Source of the DNA: Clostridiales bacterium
GTDB taxonomy: Bacteria > Bacillota > Clostridia > Christensenellales > Aristaeellaceae
DNA: 49,054 nt
NCBI GenBank assembly: GCA_004556545.1
Contig: SFGO01000025.1
Span: 1-49,054, forward strand
Direction: 5' to 3'
Numbering within the stretch: position 1 is the stretch's first letter; each line of letters opens with the position of its first letter. This document shows positions 24,404 through 32,622 of the stretch, one piece after another. A program made the translations under genes and the position numbers. Below the pieces are notes generated by a model. The model did not search any database. It saw only the letters and a program-made list of their open reading frames with translations, and was not told the DNA's origin.

Positions 24404-27094
24404 TTAATAGTCCTTTTCCCGATGACACTGAACGCATTTCTTTGTAAAGAGTCCCTTGAATTCACCGCCACAATGCTGACAGCGGCCAGCGATACGCCAT
24501 TGCTGTTGCCTATGCTCCTGCTCAGCGCGCTCCTTCTCTTGCCGCGCAAGCCTTTCTGCGGCTTGACGGCATAGCTCTGCTTTTTCATCGGCGTCCCGCC
24601 AGCCGGGGATCTCGGAAAACTTTTTTGCTGCATCAATTTGCGCTTGAGATGTATCGTATTTTGCTAATTGCAGCGCCTGCACGTACACTTTTGCCTTTCG
24701 CAGTGCTTCAGCTGCTTCTTTTTCTTTTCTGATTGCGGTCAGTTCTTCCTCTGTGTAAAACAATTTCCAGTTGATCACATTGCATTGTCCCTGTCTATTG
24801 TCACCTGTTGCAATCACTTTACCGTTTGCCTTTAGACCTATCGTACAATCGGATTTTGCGGCGATTGCCACAATGTCGCGCCAGCCCGTCACATCACATT
24901 GACCATAATCATTATCTCCAATAGCAACCACCATGCCGTTCTTCTTCAATCCCACCGTATGATTCGATCCTGTGGCAATCATCACAATGTCACGCCAGTC
25001 TTTCACATTGCATTTGCCAAAGCTGTTATCACCCGCTGCCACCACCGTACCATCTGCCCTTAGACCTATCGTGCGATCAGACTCTACAGCGATTGCCACA
25101 ATATTACACCAACCATCTACATTACACTGGCCTGCTTTGTTATACCCAACAGCAACCACTGTGCCGTTTGCTTTCAGGCCGACCGTATGTGAATATGCAG
25201 TAACAGCTACAATGTCCTGCCAGTCTGTGATATTGCACTGACCAGCCTCATTTTCACCGACAGCTACCACCGTGCCATCCGATTTTAAGCCTACCGTATG
25301 ACAATCCCCTGCTGTAATAGCCGCAATATCTTTCCAATCGGAGACGTTGCACTGGCCATATCTGTTACTGCCAACAGCCATCACAGTGCCGTTTGATTTC
25401 AAACCTACCGTATGCCACGATCCTATTGCAATAGCTAGAATACCCCACCAATCGGAAACATTGCACTGACTATTATCGCCGACAGCTACCACTGTACCAT
25501 TTTTCTTCAAACCTACCGTATGATCCGATCCTGTGGCGATTGCTGCGATGTCATGCCAAGCATCTACGTTACACTGACCTTCTCTATTATTACCCGCTGC
25601 CACCACTGTGCCGTCTGCCTTTAGGCCTACCGTATGTGTCAGGTCTACTGCAAGCATATTCTGATAGGGTGCAATGGCAGATCGTTTTAGCTCCAGTGGG
25701 TGGCAGAGCTCTTTGTATTCTGCCTCTGCTTTCTTCCACTGCACTTCTGCTTTTTGCGCCCAATTATCTGCATCTTTATAACCCGAAATCTTAGCAAACA
25801 ATTCTGCCGCTTCTTGGTATTCCTCTGCGGTCTTGGCCTGTTCCAGCATCTGCGTTGCGTTCCGATAACGGATGGCGTTGTTGCATTCCTGCAGAAATGC
25901 AATATCCTCCTCTGCGCCATACTGGAGTACTTTCTCGCAAAGTGCAGAGGTGTCAAACGGGTCTGAGCAGTTTTCCAAATCCGCTTGCTTCTTCACCTTC
26001 AGCTCCGCCATCAGTTTGTAGAGATATGCCGTGCCGTTTTTCGGCTCCATGTCCAGAACCTTTTCACAGTATGTATCCGCATTATCCCAATCGCCATCGG
26101 CAAGGAACATTTCAGCGCGCTCCAGCAGCGAAGAGACCGTTGGATTTACCGTGGGAGCAGGAGAAGCCGTTGTGTCCGCAGCAGGCGCAGCACCCGCACC
26201 TTTCCCCATGATCTTATCCACGCCCCGCAGAAGATCCTGCATCGCGCCCACCTTGCCCATGTCCTGTGCCTGGAGCTTGGCGAACTCCTTGGGCATATCG
26301 TAGGCGTCGATACCCTTGTAGCAGGGGATCAAGTGCTTGCTCTTGTCCTTGGTCATCAGCTGCAAAAAGCGGCTCCACTCGTTTTTCACCCACACGGCGT
26401 TGTAATACTCATAGTCCGTGCCGAAGGCCAGCATGATCTTGGCGGAGTGCAGCGCGGCGAAGATGTACGGCTCATACTCCGTACCCAGCTTGTCCTCCAA
26501 TGAAATGCGGCTGAAAAACACCCGATAGCCCTTTTCCGCCAACGCGTCGTACACATCCTGCGCGATGACGCTGTCCACGGTGCGCTCACCGTTTTCGTCC
26601 GTCTCCTTGTAGCAGATGAAAATGTCGTAGGGCGGCTCTTTGCCGGACACCTCCACGATGCCCCGGCGCAGCTCCTCGATGGCCTTGGCCTCGTCCCGGT
26701 AGACACGCCGCGCCACGGCGTCGGCGTTCTCCAGTGCCTGCTCGAAGTCGCTGTCCTCCATCACGCTGTCAAAGCTGGAGCGGTGGCAGGTGGGGATCTT
26801 CTTCCCCGTGGCGGGATCATCCACATACTCGATGCCGTAGCGGCACAGCACAAGACCCCAGTAGGCCTCGGCCTCCGTGGGGAAGTCCGCCACGATGCTT
26901 TCGTACACACCGGCGGCCTTGTCGAACTCGCAGGCAAGGCGCAGCCGGTTGGCGCGGGCGAACAGGGTCAGCTTTTTCTCATTGTCAGCGGCGGGTACCG
27001 TCTGCTGCGAGCCGCAGTACTCGCACACGGCGACGCTGCTGCCCTCGATCAGCTCCAGATCTCCGCCACACATTTTGCATTTGATAACAGACAT
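24404..27094 (-). CDS. Soluble TIR-RCC1 protein (TIR-A)
   Basis: An 896-residue paralogue of TIR-B. Zinc ribbon (CKMC 6-9, CEYC 24-27), TPR-like helices, TIR domain (about 155-295; PPYDIFICYKETD, YRVFFSRISLEDKLG, AVWVKNEWSRF with candidate Glu239), TPR-like stretch (320-460), eight RCC1-like repeats (487-776), a charged helical region, and a C-terminal zinc ribbon (CQHC 872-875, CVQC 887-890). There is no transmembrane helix, so the propeller stays inside the cell, unlike in TIR-B. The N-terminal third is GC-rich, while the RCC1 half is clearly AT-richer, suggesting an exchanged sensor part. It is the second gene of the operon, 18 bases after the RHH gene. The function is expected to be NAD-based signalling or depletion. 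Confidence 0.87.
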   Translation of the reverse strand: MSVIKCKMCGGDLELIEGSSVAVCEYCGSQQTVPAADNEKKLTLFARANRLRLACEFDKAAGVYESIVADFPTEAEAYWGLVLCRYGIEYVDDPATGKKIPTCHRSSFDSVMEDSDFEQALENADAVARRVYRDEAKAIEELRRGIVEVSGKEPPYDIFICYKETDENGERTVDSVIAQDVYDALAEKGYRVFFSRISLEDKLGTEYEPYIFAALHSAKIMLAFGTDYEYYNAVWVKNEWSRFLQLMTKDKSKHLIPCYKGIDAYDMPKEFAKLQAQDMGKVGAMQDLLRGVDKIMGKGAGAAPAADTTASPAPTVNPTVSSLLERAEMFLADGDWDNADTYCEKVLDMEPKNGTAYLYKLMAELKVKKQADLENCSDPFDTSALCEKVLQYGAEEDIAFLQECNNAIRYRNATQMLEQAKTAEEYQEAAELFAKISGYKDADNWAQKAEVQWKKAEAEYKELCHPLELKRSAIAPYQNMLAVDLTHTVGLKADGTVVAAGNNREGQCNVDAWHDIAAIATGSDHTVGLKKNGTVVAVGDNSQCNVSDWWGILAIAIGSWHTVGLKSNGTVMAVGSNRYGQCNVSDWKDIAAITAGDCHTVGLKSDGTVVAVGENEAGQCNITDWQDIVAVTAYSHTVGLKANGTVVAVGYNKAGQCNVDGWCNIVAIAVESDRTIGLRADGTVVAAGDNSFGKCNVKDWRDIVMIATGSNHTVGLKKNGMVVAIGDNDYGQCDVTGWRDIVAIAAKSDCTIGLKANGKVIATGDNRQGQCNVINWKLFYTEEELTAIRKEKEAAEALRKAKVYVQALQLAKYDTSQAQIDAAKKFSEIPGWRDADEKAELCRQAAERLARQEKERAEQEHRQQQWRIAGRCQHCGGEFKGLFTKKCVQCHREKDY
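24767..25636 (-). repeat. RCC1-like tandem repeat region of TIR-A (8 units)
   Basis: Eight units of 36-39 codons, with HTVGLKxNGTVVAVG and GQCNV-x-W as the shared core. Several neighbouring units are very alike in nucleotide sequence, an indication of recent expansion. Confidence 0.78.
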
Positions 27095-27112
27095 TTCTCT
27101 TTCTCCCCTCGT

Positions 27113-27331
27113 TTATTTCAGCGGATGGTCAGTTCCGTCCTGTCGTTCCGATACTTCCATGTGTTCTAACGCGAACTCAAAGCACTTCGCCATGATCTCG
27201 TTGCGGGTGCAGCCCACATACTTGGCGATTGCGTCAATATCCCTGAGCATATCCTTGGGCAGACGCATGGAGATCACGGCAGATTCCTCTGTGTACTTCT
27301 TCGGCCGGATGATCAGTTTTGGCACAGCCAT
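27113..27331 (-). CDS. Ribbon-helix-helix regulator heading the TIR operon
   Basis: A 72-residue protein with a ribbon-helix-helix pattern: strand AVISMRLPKDM, helix LRDIDAIAKYVG, turn CTRNE and second helix IMAKCFEFALEHM. RHH proteins bind DNA as dimers and commonly repress their own operons. ATG 27331 follows GGGAGG by a normal distance and is 38 bases from the -10. It lies 18 bases before TIR-A. It is the likely autoregulator that keeps the system silent, although an antitoxin-like role is also possible. Confidence 0.8.
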   Translation of the reverse strand: MAVPKLIIRPKKYTEESAVISMRLPKDMLRDIDAIAKYVGCTRNEIMAKCFEFALEHMEVSERQDGTDHPLK

Positions 27332-27368
27332 AGCAACACCTCCCAGGTGGTCAAAATTACGCACATTG

Positions 27369-27397
27369 ATTATACTACGATTGTATTCTGTTGGCAA
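27369..27397 (-). promoter_or_regulatory. Promoter of the RHH-TIR-SIR2-SPFH operon
   Basis: On the minus strand TTGCCA (27397-27392) and a perfect TATAAT (27374-27369) are 17 bases apart. No other good promoter appears before TIR-B, so one transcript of about 9 kb is likely. Confidence 0.88.
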
Positions 27398-27516
27398 TAT
27401 GCACAGGGTATAAGGTGGCGAATAATGGGAAAATTCGGCGAATGATACATAAAAGACGGCTTAATTTGTGCATATTTAACGCCGTGCGTCCGGAATCGAA
27501 TTGACGATAAGAACGG

Positions 27517-27545
27517 ACGGCACGAAGGGGTACCCTTCGTGCCGT
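27517..27545. terminator. Hairpin downstream of the DUF6076-like gene
   Basis: A perfect 13-base stem ACGGCACGAAGGG with its complement around GTA. The T-tract is poor on both strands; it likely ends the minus-strand gene to its right. Confidence 0.6.
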
Positions 27546-27579
27546 TCACTGTTTTGCATTTTCTGATTTGCGTTTGTTC

Positions 27580-28572
27580 TTACATTTTGTCTCTGTTTAC
27601 AAAATCTTCCCTAATAGCCTTCAGAGCGTCTTTCTCGGAGAGCTTTCCTGCAAGGTACGCATCCCGTGCTTCCGTTGCATTTTCCAACCACTCATAATAC
27701 TCCGCATAGCTCAGATCCCTTTTGGATGCCTTTTTATTTGGGTCCAGCGCACGCTCATAGCGCTTGTACATTCGCTGCTTTGCACGGTCAAATTCCTCCA
27801 CGACCTTTTTATTCTGCGCCTGCAGCTTATGCTTTAATGCGGGGCCCAAGTCCTTGCATGTTTTATCGTCCTTCAGCACTCTGTCGCAATACAAGGTTTT
27901 CTTGGCGGTCTTTGGAATGAAGTATCTGCCGCAGCATTCACACAATGCTACGCGCGGTTCGGCAGCGATAAAGTGGAGTACCAGAAACGTGTAGTAGTCA
28001 GCCGCAGAACGGAACAGATACTCTGGGGTATGCAGATTTGAAAAGCTGGAAATCTGTGTGAATTCTACCTCCTGCAAGCTCCGGTATTTCTTGTCCAGAT
28101 CGACGGGGACATGGAAGCGCATATCCCGCAGGATATTGTTCACAGAGAATTGTGTAAGCATCACCGCGGACAATTCTGAAATGATTTTTTCCACGGCAGT
28201 CACGGGATATGTGTCGCTCCCGTCAGCAGCGGGGATTCGGTCTTCCATGATGGTTCTCGTAAGCGTTCCATATAGGGGATCGTCTTCTTCAAACTCCTCG
28301 ATCAAATCCTGCACCGTATCCTGTATGAACTCAAATACGCGCATATCGACGGTATCCTTCCCGTCGCCGTCCTGCGTGACCAGATATGCAGCGGACAGCC
28401 GGATGCGATCTACGATAAAGGCATAGAAATCAAAAATGAGTTCAGAGAACAGGATGACCTCGTCATTCAGCGTTGTCGCCTCCAAATTTGTCTCGCCAGA
28501 TATGGAAACCAAGGTGCGTTTCAGACTTCCGTCGTCGCCCAGCGTGACATACAGGCCGAGTTTTCTCTCCAT
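27580..28572 (-). CDS. DUF6076-like protein with CxxC zinc site
   Basis: A 330-residue protein of the DUF6076 type, which I associate with Firmicute mobile elements; its function is unknown. The first 200 residues are helical and unremarkable. A zinc-finger-like site follows (CECCGRYFIPK ... LYCDR ... KTCKDLG, residues about 220-248), then a basic helical tail (KRMYKRYERALDPNKKASKRD) that could bind nucleic acid. ATG 28572 is preceded by GGAAGG; an upstream TTG is less likely. It is divergent from the AAA ATPase gene. The transcript leader contains a perfect palindrome, so expression may be regulated at the RNA or DNA level. Confidence 0.7.
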   Translation of the reverse strand: MERKLGLYVTLGDDGSLKRTLVSISGETNLEATTLNDEVILFSELIFDFYAFIVDRIRLSAAYLVTQDGDGKDTVDMRVFEFIQDTVQDLIEEFEEDDPLYGTLTRTIMEDRIPAADGSDTYPVTAVEKIISELSAVMLTQFSVNNILRDMRFHVPVDLDKKYRSLQEVEFTQISSFSNLHTPEYLFRSAADYYTFLVLHFIAAEPRVALCECCGRYFIPKTAKKTLYCDRVLKDDKTCKDLGPALKHKLQAQNKKVVEEFDRAKQRMYKRYERALDPNKKASKRDLSYAEYYEWLENATEARDAYLAGKLSEKDALKAIREDFVNRDKM

Positions 28573-28599
28573 TGGCGTACCTTCCCGTTTTGTCCACAA

Positions 28600-28630
28600 G
28601 TGATCTTTCTCCGCAGCGGAGAAAGATCAC
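28600..28630. promoter_or_regulatory. Perfect 15-base palindrome in the divergent intergenic region
   Basis: GTGATCTTTCTCCGC and its exact complement flank a single A, followed rightward by TTTTT. It may be an operator, a leader hairpin of the DUF6076-like mRNA, or a rightward terminator. Confidence 0.65.
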
Positions 28631-28656
28631 TTTTTCATGTATAGCGTCCTGCATTC

Positions 28657-28665
28657 ATTATACCA
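28657..28665 (-). promoter_or_regulatory. Extended -10 of the DUF6076-like gene
   Basis: TGGTATAAT on the minus strand; no good -35. Transcription would start near 28650 and include the palindrome at 28600-28630 in the leader. Confidence 0.45.
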
Positions 28666-28714
28666 TGAACACACTGGGTCGTACAGAAAAAACTTTAGAT
28701 TGGAGATGATATGC

Positions 28715-29728
28715 ATGACGCATCAACAACTGCAAACCATCGACGCGGACACGCTGCTGTCCACTACATTACCGCCCACACGGTTCATCATAGACCGGCT
28801 GCTGCCGCAGGGGTTACACATCCTTGCCGGAGCACCGAAGGTGGGCAAATCGTGGCTGGCTCTGTGGCTGTGTCTGCAAGTGGCGCAGGGAACAAGCGTG
28901 TGGGACTTCCCGACCCATAGAGGCACTGTGCTCTACCTCTGCCTGGAGGACAGCCTCACCCGTATCCAAAGCCGCCTGTTTCAGATCACCGACGACGCGC
29001 CGGAGGCACTGCACTTCGCTACCCTCGCCGCAGGCATCGGCGAGGGGCTGGAGGAGCAGCTCACCAACTTTCTTACGCAGCACCCCGACACCTCGCTGGT
29101 GGTCATCGACACATTACAGCGCATCCGCACCGGCAGCGACAGCGGCAATCCCTACGCCAACGACTACCGTGACATCTCTGTACTGAAGGCGTTGGCGGAC
29201 AAGCACCACATCGCCATCCTGCTCATTCACCACCTCCGTAAGATGAACGATGACGATCCCATGAACATGATCTCCGGCACGACAGGTATCAGCGGTGCAA
29301 CGGACAGCAACTTCGTGCTGAAGGAACGTAGGCGCGGCAGCGGTCAAGCGACCCTGTACTGCACCGGACGGGACATAGAATACCGCGAGCTGCCGTTGGT
29401 ATTCGACAAGAGCGACTATACATGGCGGCTGACAGAGCCGGTGGAGGAGGAGCGCATTTCTATCGACCCGGAGGCAATTTCCCTCTCTGCATTTCTGCGG
29501 GGGCTGGGCAGCTTCGAGGGAACGGCTACGGAGTTGAGTGCGCTGCTGGAAACGCAGACGGGTGAGAAACTGACGCCCAGCGTGCTGTCCAAACGGCTGG
29601 TGAAGTACGCAGAGGTGCTGGAGCAGAACGGCATCCGCGTGGTCAGCGAACGCACACGGACAACGCGGACACTGAGCATCCTTTGCCTTCCGTGTGACGG
29701 GAGTGACGGCAGTGACGGGGAAAACTGA
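28715..29728 (+). CDS. AAA-family ATPase, RepA/DnaB-like, of a mobile module
   Basis: A 337-residue RecA-fold ATPase. Walker A is GAPKVGKS (residues 39-46), a LYLCLEDS strand follows, Walker B is SLVVIDTLQRIR (about 125), and ILLIHHLRK and SGTTGISGATDSNFVL match the AAA_25/RepA-like family. Its C-terminal region looks like a winged helix with a basic end. Such ATPases serve replication or mobilisation of integrative elements. ATG 28715 lies 8 bases after TGGAGA. The gene is followed by iteron-like repeats, then RHH, TnpW-like and serine recombinase genes. The last codons (CDGSDGSDGEN) overlap the first repeat block. Confidence 0.85.
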   Translation: MTHQQLQTIDADTLLSTTLPPTRFIIDRLLPQGLHILAGAPKVGKSWLALWLCLQVAQGTSVWDFPTHRGTVLYLCLEDSLTRIQSRLFQITDDAPEALHFATLAAGIGEGLEEQLTNFLTQHPDTSLVVIDTLQRIRTGSDSGNPYANDYRDISVLKALADKHHIAILLIHHLRKMNDDDPMNMISGTTGISGATDSNFVLKERRRGSGQATLYCTGRDIEYRELPLVFDKSDYTWRLTEPVEEERISIDPEAISLSAFLRGLGSFEGTATELSALLETQTGEKLTPSVLSKRLVKYAEVLEQNGIRVVSERTRTTRTLSILCLPCDGSDGSDGEN

Positions 29729-29775
29729 TATGGTGCCTGTGTTGAATTTGCCGTCACACCTGTCACAGCCGTCAC
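29694..29775. repeat. Iteron-like inverted triple repeats
   Basis: GTGACGG occurs three times at a 9-bp period (29694, 29703, 29712); its complement CCGTCAC/CTGTCAC/CCGTCAC occurs three times at the same period (29751, 29760, 29769). Together they form an imperfect 25-bp inverted repeat with a 32-bp spacer spanning the ATPase stop codon. It may be an origin, an operator or a terminator-like structure. Confidence 0.7.
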
Positions 29776-30214
29776 AGAGCGAAAATGTACCGATTTTTGA
29801 CAGAGGCACACGATGCTATTTCGCTCCGGAAAATCACGATTTTGGAGCAAACCCAGGGAAGGAAAAGAGGAATTCACAGTCCCACTGCGCCTCACGCCCG
29901 TTGCCCGCCGTGTTGCCGCCTGTGGGCCGCCGTGTGGCTTCGTGGGGCGGAGGTGGGGTACGGATACCATCCAGCCTATTCGGGCGCGTGTTGGGGAGCG
30001 TTTCGGTGCGCCGAAAGCGAAGCAGGAGAAAGGGGCGGCGTCGTGGACACCCCCGCCCCGGTCACTTCTGCCCACAGTGCGGGCAGTTGCGCCGTTCCAC
30101 CAGCGGCGTCGTAGAAGGGAATTTTCGGAGGGCGGTGGGGTCGAGAACAGAAATGATCCCGCAATTACGGGAAAAGCTGCGGGGTCGCGGCAAAATTTCA
30201 AGGAGGAAAATGAA
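29776..30214. other. Gene-poor spacer between ATPase and RHH genes
   Basis: About 440 bases, GC-rich in the middle. Open frames exist in several phases but lack ribosome sites and family features. It could hold an RNA or cis-acting site; no fold is certain. Confidence 0.4.
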
Positions 30215-30616
30215 ATGACAAATAACAAGGAAAAGTACGCTTTTTGGCTTACGCCGGAAGCGAAGAAAATGATAGAAATAAACGCGCCGCTGGCCAACTG
30301 CGGCAGCCAAAGTGAGTTCGTAGAGAAGGCTGTTCGGTTCTACGACGGCTACCTGAAGGTGCAGAACGCCGGTGCGTTCCTGCCTCACGCAGTGGCTGGC
30401 GTGCTGGAAGGTTCGTTGGGCGTGTTCGAAAACCGCATGGCCAAGCTGCTGTTCAACCTGGCCGTGGAGCACAACATCACCAACCACCTGCTGGCAGCAG
30501 ACGTGGACATGACACGCGAGGAATACAACAAGATGCGCGGCGGCAGCGTCCGCGAGGTCACCAGCACACGCGGTACGATTTCGCTGAAAGACGTGATCAG
30601 CGACTCACAAGAGTGA
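30215..30616 (+). CDS. Small RHH-like DNA-binding protein of the mobile module
   Basis: A 133-residue protein. Residues 8-45 (KYAFWLTPEAKKMIEI, then GSQSEFVEKAVRFYDGYL) look like a ribbon-helix-helix domain. The rest is helical with an unusual FLPHAVAGVLEGSLGVFENRM segment. A strong AAGGAGG lies 8 bases before ATG 30215; the frame upstream is not used. RHH proteins of this size near recombinases often control the element or act at its ends. The gene stands 16 bases before the TnpW-like gene. Confidence 0.72.
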   Translation: MTNNKEKYAFWLTPEAKKMIEINAPLANCGSQSEFVEKAVRFYDGYLKVQNAGAFLPHAVAGVLEGSLGVFENRMAKLLFNLAVEHNITNHLLAADVDMTREEYNKMRGGSVREVTSTRGTISLKDVISDSQE

Positions 30617-30632
30617 CGATTGGAGGTACATC

Positions 30633-30836
30633 ATGTTTCTATACGAAGGAGACTGTTTAAAAAATGTGACTGTCATTCGAGGCATCCGATATGTGACAGT
30701 CAGTCACTACAGCGGTAACAAAGATGTCTGTGACAAGCTGGGAGAGCTGCTCACCGATGCCTTTCGTTCATGCGATCTGCACGAAGTTACGAATGCTTCT
30801 TCGTCAGATGTGGATATAGCTATTGACGGCGACTAA
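30633..30836 (+). CDS. TnpW-like small transposon protein
   Basis: A 67-residue protein containing VIRGIRYVTVSHYSGNKDVCDKLGELL, which resembles TnpW-family proteins (a short strand pair with GxxYxVxxxF, then a helix) found next to large serine recombinases of the Tn4451 type. The role of TnpW is unknown. TTGGAGG precedes the ATG. Its place directly before the recombinase supports the call, although the sequence match is by memory only. Confidence 0.55.
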   Translation: MFLYEGDCLKNVTVIRGIRYVTVSHYSGNKDVCDKLGELLTDAFRSCDLHEVTNASSSDVDIAIDGD

Positions 30837-30868
30837 GGGTATTGTGTGTGGCGAAAGGAGTGAAAGCT

Positions 30869-32536
30869 ATGGAAGAAAAAGCGGCGGTCTACTGTCGGCT
30901 TAGTCAAGACGATGGCAGCGTGGGCGAATCCGGCAGTATTCAGACGCAGCGCACGCTGCTGACACAATACTGTAAAGAACAGCATATCGGCATCGCGGAC
31001 TACTACTGTGATGACGGCTGGAGTGGTACAAACTTTGAGCGCCCGGAGTTCCAGCGGATGTTGGAGGACATCGAAAGCGGAAAAGTAAACACGGTCATTG
31101 TGAAAGACCTATCCCGCTTCGGCAGAGAATACGCGCAGATGGGTATGTACATTGAACACTACTTCGAGCAGAAAAACGTCCGCTTCATCTCGGTGGCGGA
31201 AAGCATTGACTCCGCCAAGGGACTGGACAATCTGGTGCTGCCCTTCACCAATGTTATCAACTCGTTCTATGCGCGGCAGGCATCCACCAAAACAAGAGCC
31301 GCGCACCAGGCCAGGGCAAGAAGCGGAATGTTTATGGGCAGCCGTGCGCCGTTCGGCTATCAGAAAGACCCCGATGACCGTCACCACCTGATCGTCGACC
31401 CACCGGCAGCGGATGTGGTGCGGGACATTTTCCGTATGTTCGCTGATGGCATCGGCTATGTGCGGATGACAAAGATCCTGCGGGAAAAGGGGGTTCTCAA
31501 CCCACAGGCCTACTTCAACCAAAACAATCCGAATTACTATAAGAGTGACTACTGGCGCAAGCCCTTTGACTGGCACGCCAGCTCCATCCGCACCATCCTC
31601 GAGAACCCAGTGTATCTGGGAAAGGTGGTTTTCGGCCGCAGCAAGACAAAGGGCTTCTTTGACAAACGGCGTGTGGAAACGGACGAGTCCGAGTGGATCG
31701 TAGTGGACAACACGCACGAGGCGTTGGTCACACAGGAGCTGTGGGACACAGTGCATCAGATGATGCGCGCCAAGCGGCGCGAAAATGCCAGCGGCGAGGT
31801 GCAGCCCTTCGCAGGACTGGTGAAGTGCGCGGATTGCGGCTCATCGCTGAATGCCAGCTACGATAAACGTAAGGGGCGATATACGGGCTTCTCCTGCTGG
31901 GTGTACAAAAACTACGGGAAATCCCGCTGCACCTCCCACGCCATCGGATGGAAAACACTGAACCAACTGGTGCTGGAGGATATTCGGCGCAATGCGGTGG
32001 AGGCGCGGCGGTCAGCACAGGATTACATGGAGATGCTGGTCTCGCTCCACACGGAGAAGCAAAAAGCGGAGGTCGACCGATACAAGCGGGAGCTGAAACG
32101 GGTGGACAAGCGTATTGGCGAGTTGTCCAAGATCCTGAACAAGCTCTATGAGGATGCGGCATTAGAGAAAATCAGCGAGGACCGCTATCAGGCCATGGCT
32201 CCGAAATACGAACGTGAGCAGGCCTCCCTCCAAGGGCAGCGGGAGGAGCTGGCAGCAGAGATTTCAAAGAGCGATAAGGTCTACGAAAATATCGAACAGT
32301 TCCTGCCCCTCATCTGGAAATATACCGGCATTACAGAGCTGACGCCCTACATCCTCAACGAGCTGATCGAGAGGATCGTGGTACATGAAAAGGTAGTCGG
32401 GGCGGATGGTGTTAAGACCCAGCAGGTGGACATCTACTACAAATTCGTCGGCTGCATCAACCAACGGCGTAATGGCGGCTGCACCGGCGAGGTGATTAAG
32501 GAGGAGCGGGGACAGAAGGTGAGTCATACTGCATGA
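30869..32536 (+). CDS. Large serine recombinase, TnpX-like
   Basis: A 555-residue site-specific recombinase. The N-terminal resolvase domain shows AAVYCRLSQDD with the active-site serine, VKDLSRFGREY and FISVAESIDSAKGLDNL. The recombinase domain (about 160-300; PFGYQKDPDD, ILENPVYLGKVVFG) is followed by a zinc ribbon (CADCGSSLNASY ... CWVYKNYGKSRCTSH), a coiled coil and a C-terminal IERIVVHEK. The length is normal for integrases of transposons such as Tn4451. AAAGGAG is 8 bases before ATG 30869. It should excise and insert the module that includes the ATPase and TnpW genes; its ends were not found. Confidence 0.92.
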   Translation: MEEKAAVYCRLSQDDGSVGESGSIQTQRTLLTQYCKEQHIGIADYYCDDGWSGTNFERPEFQRMLEDIESGKVNTVIVKDLSRFGREYAQMGMYIEHYFEQKNVRFISVAESIDSAKGLDNLVLPFTNVINSFYARQASTKTRAAHQARARSGMFMGSRAPFGYQKDPDDRHHLIVDPPAADVVRDIFRMFADGIGYVRMTKILREKGVLNPQAYFNQNNPNYYKSDYWRKPFDWHASSIRTILENPVYLGKVVFGRSKTKGFFDKRRVETDESEWIVVDNTHEALVTQELWDTVHQMMRAKRRENASGEVQPFAGLVKCADCGSSLNASYDKRKGRYTGFSCWVYKNYGKSRCTSHAIGWKTLNQLVLEDIRRNAVEARRSAQDYMEMLVSLHTEKQKAEVDRYKRELKRVDKRIGELSKILNKLYEDAALEKISEDRYQAMAPKYEREQASLQGQREELAAEISKSDKVYENIEQFLPLIWKYTGITELTPYILNELIERIVVHEKVVGADGVKTQQVDIYYKFVGCINQRRNGGCTGEVIKEERGQKVSHTA

Positions 32537-32538
32537 TA

Positions 32539-32575
32539 AAAAGCGTGTGCCGGACGAAAGCCGACACACGCTTTT
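32539..32575 (+). terminator. Terminator of the serine recombinase
   Basis: A 15-base stem with one mismatch (AAAAGCGTGTGCCGG against CCGACACACGCTTTT), two bases after the stop codon. Confidence 0.82.
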
Positions 32576-32590
32576 CCTTGTATTAAAAAG

Positions 32591-32615
32591 AGCCGCAGTT
32601 TTGTGAACTGCGGCT
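32591..32615. terminator. Second hairpin in the recombinase-integrase gap
   Basis: A perfect ten-base stem AGCCGCAGTT/AACTGCGGCT with T-rich flanks on both sides. The remaining 32644-32890 is AT-rich and holds no gene I can support. Confidence 0.6.
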
Positions 32616-32622
32616 AAAATTT

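Noticed and set aside
29785..30114. Protein-coding frames in the spacer before the RHH gene
   Set aside because: They overlap one another, lack ribosome sites, and are rich in Arg, Cys and Pro as expected of non-coding GC-rich DNA.
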